The notes below the pieces were generated by a model, which was given only the letters and a program-made list of their open reading frames with translations, was not told where the DNA came from and did not search any database. From Lentisphaeria bacterium (lineage in GTDB: Bacteria > Verrucomicrobiota > Lentisphaeria > Victivallales > GWF2-50-93): 9,003 bases of DNA. Shown in pieces: positions 6,082-9,003 of this stretch. Location: assembly GCA_020056205.1 (NCBI GenBank), contig JAGVIF010000396.1, positions 1 through 9,003 of the forward strand, in the 5' to 3' direction. Each line of letters starts with the position of its first letter. The first letter of the stretch is position 1. Position numbers and translations under genes: made by a program.

Positions 6082-6744
6082 ATGAAACGATCTGAAGTGA
6101 ACAATTATCTTCGTGAAGCCAAGGATTTCTTCAAGAAGCACAAGTTCGAACTGCCTCCGTGGGCGTTCTGGTCGCCTGATCAATGGAAGCAAAAAGGCAC
6201 GGAATGCGATGAGATCAGAAATAAGAAGCTCGGCTGGGACATCACCGATTTCGGAGGTGGCAACTTCAAGAAACTCGGGCTACTTCTCTTCACGATACGC
6301 AACGGTTGCTATGGCGACAAAAAAGGCAAGCCTTACGCTGAAAAAATAATGATTGCAAAAGTAAATCAGCTTACTCCGACTCATTTTCATTGGAACAAGA
6401 TGGAGGACATCATCAACCGCGGCGGCGGAGACCTTGTCATGAGACTCTGGAAGGCGGACAAGAAGGAAGGCCTTTCAAAAGAAAACTTCACCGCACAGGT
6501 TGACGGTATCACACGAAAGATGAAATCGGGAGGCGTTTTAAAACTAAAGCCAGGCGAAAGCATTACACTTGAGCCTTATATTTATCACAGATTTTGGGCG
6601 GAAAAATCTATGTGCCTCATAGGCGAGGTGTCAACGGTGAATGATGACGCCAACGACAACCGCTTCTATGACAAGATCGGACGATTTTCAGAAATCGAGG
6701 AGAACGAGAAATCATTGCATCTGCTCTGCAATGAATACCCGTAA
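6082..6744 (+). CDS. D-lyxose isomerase (cupin-fold D-lyxose ketol-isomerase)
   Basis: This 220-residue cytoplasmic enzyme interconverts D-lyxose and D-xylulose; family members often also interconvert D-mannose and D-fructose. The metal site of the cupin barrel is visible: His101 and His103 in THFHWNKMEDI, Glu108, and His169 in PYIYHRFWAE. The N-terminal signature KRSEVNNYLREAKDFF, then LPPWAFWSPDQW, and the GWDITDFG segment agree with the family, as does the length. The frame is open to an ATG at 6031, but the ATG at 6082 is preferred because homologues begin MKRSE. The only upstream ribosome-binding signal is a weak TTGAG. The gene is followed after 57 nt by a polyol dehydrogenase on the same strand, so both are probably in one operon for sugar/polyol interconversion. 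Whether lyxose or mannose is the natural substrate cannot be read from the sequence. Confidence 0.9.
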   Translation: MKRSEVNNYLREAKDFFKKHKFELPPWAFWSPDQWKQKGTECDEIRNKKLGWDITDFGGGNFKKLGLLLFTIRNGCYGDKKGKPYAEKIMIAKVNQLTPTHFHWNKMEDIINRGGGDLVMRLWKADKKEGLSKENFTAQVDGITRKMKSGGVLKLKPGESITLEPYIYHRFWAEKSMCLIGEVSTVNDDANDNRFYDKIGRFSEIEENEKSLHLLCNEYP

Positions 6745-6762
6745 GATGGAAGGCAGATGCAG

Positions 6763-6790
6763 AACATCCAACATCCAACATTCAACATCG
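6763..6790. repeat. Heptad repeat D between isomerase and dehydrogenase
   Basis: Four units in register, AACATCC, AACATCC, AACATTC and AACATCG, are the reverse complement of the unit type in array A. The array fills most of the 57-nt gap between two probably co-transcribed genes, and takes the place where a ribosome-binding site for the dehydrogenase would be expected. Confidence 0.8.
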
Positions 6791-6801
6791 AATAAAACAT
6801 T

Positions 6802-7971
6802 TTGAACTCATTATTTCTTGGAATAGGATTAGGGCCGATTCAGACCGGAATATTTTTGCTCGGAGCGTCTAAAGGAGGCTTTGACAGAATAGTTGTGGCT
6901 GATGTTGACCCTGCGATAGTGAAGGCCGTGCGGGACGACAAAGGAAATTTAAGCATCAGCATTGCCGCGAAAGACAAAGTCTATTCGGAGATAATTCAGC
7001 GCGTTGAGATATTTAATCCCGGCGACAGCGGCGATATTAAAACGCTTATTGATATTGCCGCCGACGCTGATGAGATTGCCACCGCCCTCCCGGCTGTGAA
7101 ATTTTTCCGGCATGTTGCGCCATGGCTCAGGCGGGGATTCGAGAAAAACCCGAATCATAGACGGATGATTTACACAGCCGAAAATAACAATCACGCCGCT
7201 GAACTCCTCGAAAAAGCGGTCGGGAAGAAATTCCCCAATACATATTACCTCAATACCGTAATCGGAAAAATGAGCGGAGTCCTTTCTCTTGACGAATGCG
7301 TGAAAAGAAAATTGCCGACTCTAACTCCTTCCGCCGACCGCGGACATCTCGTCGAGGAATTCAATCAAATTCTTATAAGCAACTGTCCGGCAATCGAAAA
7401 CAGAAAAACAAAAGGGCTTTGCGTCAAAGACGATCTCCTGCCTTTCGAGGAAGCCAAGCTTTACGGACATAATGCGATTCACGTCCTACTCGGACTTCTC
7501 GCCTCGGAAAAGAAGATTGTATTCATGCATGAGCTTGCCGGACACCCCGAAATCATTGAGATCGGAAGACGCGCTTTTATAAATGAATCAGGGCTTGCCC
7601 TGCGCAAAAAATGGAATGGCCTTGACGAGCTTTTCACCGAAAACGGCTATCGCAAATATGCCGAAGACCTGCTTATAAGAATGATCAATCCGCTCCTTGC
7701 CGATTCAGTTGAAAGAGTTTGCCGCGACCTCGAACGCAAACTCGGCTGGGATGACAGAATTATCGGCGCAATAAGGATTGTCATTTCCCAGGGCTTCAAG
7801 CCCGTCGCGCTTTCACGCGGCGCGGCAATCGCAGCTGAAAAACTTTTTGGTTCCGATCCGGTCAAAATTCGCAAAGGCTTCGAAAAACTCTGGCCTTCTC
7901 CGTGGACGAAGGAACATGAGGATATCAGTGAATATTTACCTGCATTTTGCTGTTCAATCAGCCGAATTTAA
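6802..7971 (+). CDS. Mannitol-1-phosphate 5-dehydrogenase-like polyol dehydrogenase
   Basis: This 389-residue member of the polyol-specific long-chain dehydrogenase family (MtlD, mannitol and D-arabinitol dehydrogenases) would oxidise a polyol or polyol phosphate to the ketose form with NAD(P). The N-terminal nucleotide-binding loop is GIGLGPIQTG (7-16), with acidic residues at the end of strand 2 (VVADVD, 31-36) favouring NAD. TAENNN (125-130) and NTVIGKM (151-157) match conserved family segments. The catalytic KxxxxNxxH is Lys219, Asn224 and His227 in KLYGHNAIH. NPLLADSVERVCRDLERKL (296-314) matches the C-terminal domain signature. The start is TTG at 6802 (or ATT just before it) with no Shine-Dalgarno sequence, because a heptad array lies directly upstream. 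The neighbouring D-lyxose isomerase suggests D-xylulose/D-arabinitol or D-fructose/mannitol as substrates, possibly unphosphorylated; this is inference. Confidence 0.82.
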   Translation: MNSLFLGIGLGPIQTGIFLLGASKGGFDRIVVADVDPAIVKAVRDDKGNLSISIAAKDKVYSEIIQRVEIFNPGDSGDIKTLIDIAADADEIATALPAVKFFRHVAPWLRRGFEKNPNHRRMIYTAENNNHAAELLEKAVGKKFPNTYYLNTVIGKMSGVLSLDECVKRKLPTLTPSADRGHLVEEFNQILISNCPAIENRKTKGLCVKDDLLPFEEAKLYGHNAIHVLLGLLASEKKIVFMHELAGHPEIIEIGRRAFINESGLALRKKWNGLDELFTENGYRKYAEDLLIRMINPLLADSVERVCRDLERKLGWDDRIIGAIRIVISQGFKPVALSRGAAIAAEKLFGSDPVKIRKGFEKLWPSPWTKEHEDISEYLPAFCCSISRI

Positions 7972-8310
7972 ACTAAGTGCATGCATTCGTAAGTACAATG
8001 ACGTTGGTGGGAGCAACGGCGGAGGCAGCCAGTGATAAAGAGCTGAGCTGAACCTGATTTGGATATTCCCCGGGAGGCTCCAGGCGTTGGGGTCTTCGCC
8101 GTAGAGGTGTTCAAGCCCGCAGTCCTGCTTGTCATACGAACCGTCATCGTTTTCAATGGGTTCGCTACAGACGGACATGGCAAACCCCTCTTCCGATACG
8201 AGCTTGGCGTCCAGCATCTTGTGGCTCCACGTCACGGAACCGCCCTCGTGCTCTGTTTTCAGACATTGCGCGCAGCGCTGTTCTTTAAATGAAAAAAGCC
8301 CTGTGCCGTC
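7954..8310 (-). pseudogene. Transposase remnant (DDE type, IS family unassigned), internally deleted
   Basis: Translating the minus strand from 8310 gives DGTGLFSFKEQRCAQCL, then TVTWSHKM-like text (GGSVTWSHKMLDAKLV), and then SEPIENDDGSYDKQDC. From memory, this matches the block around the first catalytic Asp of a transposase family that reads DGTG-FSS, C-x2-C, H-x-MLxA and later ND/KQDC. A TGA stop directly precedes the Asp codon. Reading with a 2-nt shift restores FLVAV before DGTG, so a frameshift is likely. After KQDC the sequence jumps to GLEHLYGEDPNAW, which resembles a far-downstream part of such proteins, suggesting a large internal deletion. The remaining residues to the stop at 7954 look unrelated, and the frame overlaps the last 18 bases of the dehydrogenase. 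No terminal inverted repeats or target duplication were found. It cannot encode a working transposase. Confidence 0.6.
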
Positions 8311-8364
8311 TCAACAGCCACCAAAAACTCACCGAAAGGACCTGTCTGCGTGCAACGGCACAGG
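8292..8364 (-). terminator. Alternative second terminator hairpin that competes with the first
   Basis: On the minus strand, CCTGTGCCGT (8364-8355) is an exact complement of ACGGCACAGG (8309-8300), followed by GC and six T residues (8297-8292). The left arm overlaps the inner stem of the hairpin at 8330-8380, so the two structures exclude each other. The 45-nt loop is long, and the right arm is also the DGTG coding stretch of the transposase remnant, so chance cannot be excluded. Confidence 0.35.
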
Positions 8365-8380
8365 CAGGCGGGGTTCGGTG
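8323..8380 (-). terminator. Rho-independent terminator after the small cysteine protein gene
   Basis: On the minus strand, CACCGAA (8380-8374) pairs with TTCGGTG (8336-8330) as a 7-bp outer stem. Inside it, the 8368-8359 arm pairs with 8350-8341 over 10 positions (one mismatch, one G-U). AG and five T residues (8327-8323) follow. It begins 16 nt past the TAG of the small gene. The position, stem and T-tract together make a terminator likely. Confidence 0.6.
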
Positions 8381-8396
8381 AATATTTACTATCCGG

Positions 8397-8537
8397 CTAT
8401 TTTTTCTTTTCGGGCGATGTATTGGAGGATTTATCTTTTTCCTTTTTAAAATCGCCAATAATACTTTTGAGCGGACATATCTTGAAAAGAAAACATTTTT
8501 TGCAGCCTGTTAGAATTGCGATTGGGCAGAGTGTCAT
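8397..8537 (-). CDS. Small four-cysteine protein of 46 residues, function unknown
   Basis: A short minus-strand gene starts at ATG 8537 and ends at TAG 8399-8397. It is preceded by AGGAGGA (8550-8544) at a 6-nt spacing, the strongest ribosome-binding site in the window. The protein starts MTLCPIAILTGCKKC, continues FLFKICPLKSIIGDF, and ends in a very polar tail (KKEKDKSSNTSPEKKK). The cysteines at 4, 12, 15 and 21 have the spacing C-x7-C-x2-C-x5-C. CPI and CPLK echo each other, as in small metal- or iron-sulfur-binding proteins; the compact core (4-30) plus disordered basic tail supports this, but it is inference. There is no signal peptide. A terminator-like hairpin follows 16 nt downstream, so the gene is probably monocistronic. 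I do not know its function. Confidence 0.75.
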   Translation of the reverse strand: MTLCPIAILTGCKKCFLFKICPLKSIIGDFKKEKDKSSNTSPEKKK

Positions 8538-8576
8538 GGCAAATCCTCCTTTTTTTTAGTGTTTCCTGATTCCGTG

Positions 8577-8604
8577 AATCTAAGCTCTTTCGGTAAATCT
8601 TCAA
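8577..8604 (-). promoter_or_regulatory. Candidate promoter of the small cysteine protein gene
   Basis: On the minus strand, TTGAAG (8604-8599) and TAGATT (8582-8577), 16 nt apart, match the -35 and -10 consensus at 4 of 6 positions each. This would give a leader of about 35 nt before the ATG at 8537. It is a weak match. Confidence 0.3.
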
Positions 8605-8800
8605 GCAGATTTCAAGAAAATGTTGTGGAAGACAAAATATTTATGGGATAGTTTGCGAAATTCGCGGGGCAGGTGTAGATTTAGAGAAAATATTGATTGA
8701 GGAGTTCGGGAGTTCTAAAGTTCGGAAATGCGAAAGTGCGGGAGTGAAAAAAGTAGAAAGTAGAATTTAGAAAGTAGAAAACTTAACACTTAAACCTGAT

Positions 8801-8860
8801 TTTGTTGGAGTTCACAACTTCAGTTGTGTGATTTGTTGGAGTTCACGGCTTTAGCGTGGG
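8801..8860 (+). repeat. Two tandem copies of a 31-nt hairpin-bearing repeat
   Basis: TTTGTTGGAGTTCAC occurs exactly at 8801-8815 and 8832-8846, a period of 31 nt. In copy one, CACAAC-TTCA-GTTGTG forms a 6-bp stem with a tetraloop. In copy two the stem bases are different (CACGGC-TTTA-GC-GTG, one base missing), yet pairing is kept. Changed bases with conserved pairing suggest that the structure matters, or mattered when the copies arose. Confidence 0.7.
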
Positions 8861-8946
8861 TTTTGAGGAAGTGTCAAAGTATCAGAGTATCAGAGGTTTT
8901 GGAATCGAAAATTCTCCTTTGAAACTTCACCACCGATGAACACCGA

Positions 8947-8976
8947 TTTTATCAATTTAGTTTCATTTTGATAAAA
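8947..8976. repeat. Perfect 9-bp AT-rich inverted repeat
   Basis: TTTTATCAA (8947-8955) and TTGATAAAA (8968-8976) are exact reverse complements around a 12-nt loop. The run of four T residues at the outer edge on either strand is too short for a convincing terminator. It directly abuts the GC-rich hairpin that follows. Confidence 0.6.
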
Positions 8977-8999
8977 CCCCGAGGCGTAAGCGCTCGGGG
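8977..8999. repeat. GC-rich hairpin, CCCCGAG...CTCGGGG
   Basis: CCCCGAG (8977-8983) pairs with CTCGGGG (8993-8999), and the inner CG (8985-8986) with CG (8991-8992), leaving one bulged G and the loop TAAG. Read on the minus strand, AAAA-free upstream sequence leads into the stem and TTTTATC follows it, so with the T-run at 8976-8973 it could act as a minus-strand terminator for a gene to the right of the window. It also has the look of a dispersed REP-like element. Confidence 0.55.
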
Positions 9000-9003
9000 T
9001 AGG

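Larger units (their letters stand above)
8605..9003. other. Intergenic region without a gene, low-complexity words and hairpins
   Basis: I find no credible coding region. From about 8700 to 8790 the sequence is built from purine-rich near-repeats (GAGTTCGGGAGTTC, AAAGTAGAAAGTAGAA). The 19 bases at 8720-8738 match the reverse complement of 1351-1369 at 18 positions. AGTATCAG is repeated in tandem at 8878-8893. The hairpin repeats near 8801-8860 and 8947-8999 are listed separately. Confidence 0.65.

Noticed and set aside
8129..8559. Plus-strand open frames of 69-106 residues across the small gene and the transposase remnant
   Set aside because: They lie antisense to better-supported minus-strand sequence and lack ribosome-binding sites; the 8350-8559 frame is the mirror of the cysteine protein gene, which has the strong signal.
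1..9003. A complete novel defence or multi-gene system
   Set aside because: Apart from the restriction-modification pair at the edge, the genes belong to ordinary hydrolase, folding and sugar-conversion families; no set of co-located unknown genes was found.

Overview
The window looks like a chromosomal segment from an uncultivated, Gram-negative, probably environmental bacterium. Three proteins fit a sugar-using lifestyle: an exported GH39-like glycosidase, an exported CE1/PHB-depolymerase-like esterase and an SGNH hydrolase. The spaces between genes are filled with short quasi-periodic words (7-nt units) and small dispersed hairpins such as GCACAGGCA-AGA-TGCCTGTGC. I associate such repeats with genomes of the PVC/Omnitrophica type, but that is an impression from memory and no marker gene here confirms it. 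Base composition is patchy. The methyltransferase at the left is AT-rich, the glycosidase in the middle is clearly GC-richer, and the rest is intermediate, which suggests a mosaic built by transfer.

Left to right: (1) 1-1124, minus strand: a beta-class DNA methyltransferase whose stop codon overlaps (ATGA) the start of a second gene that runs off the left edge; this is probably a restriction-modification pair. (2) 1125-1418: no gene; a heptad array, a perfect 9-bp hairpin and more repeat words. (3) 1419-3555, minus strand: a tight three-gene operon in the order SGNH hydrolase, cyclophilin-type PPIase, exported esterase, with a 23-nt gap and then a 4-nt overlap. A 26-nt repeat (25/26 identical, inverted) lies on each side of the operon. 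(4) 3710-5629, minus strand: a secreted GH39-like glycosidase with an unusual helical insertion in its C-terminal part. (5) 5699-5962, minus strand: a small unrecognised ORF. (6) 6082-7971, plus strand: a D-lyxose isomerase followed by a mannitol-1-phosphate-dehydrogenase-like polyol dehydrogenase, with a heptad array between them. (7) 7954-8310, minus strand: the remains of a transposase. (8) 8397-8537, minus strand: a 46-codon gene for a four-cysteine protein with a very strong Shine-Dalgarno sequence, followed by a hairpin terminator. (9) 8538-9003: no other gene; low-complexity words and three hairpin elements.

Functionally, the isomerase and dehydrogenase together could connect an aldose, its ketose and the matching polyol (D-lyxose/D-xylulose/D-arabinitol or D-mannose/D-fructose/mannitol). 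The secreted glycosidase and esterases could supply or trim the carbohydrate. The least conventional items are the small cysteine protein, the two competing hairpins after it, the dispersed heptad family and its placement around operons, and the insertion in the glycosidase. I see no complete novel multi-gene system.
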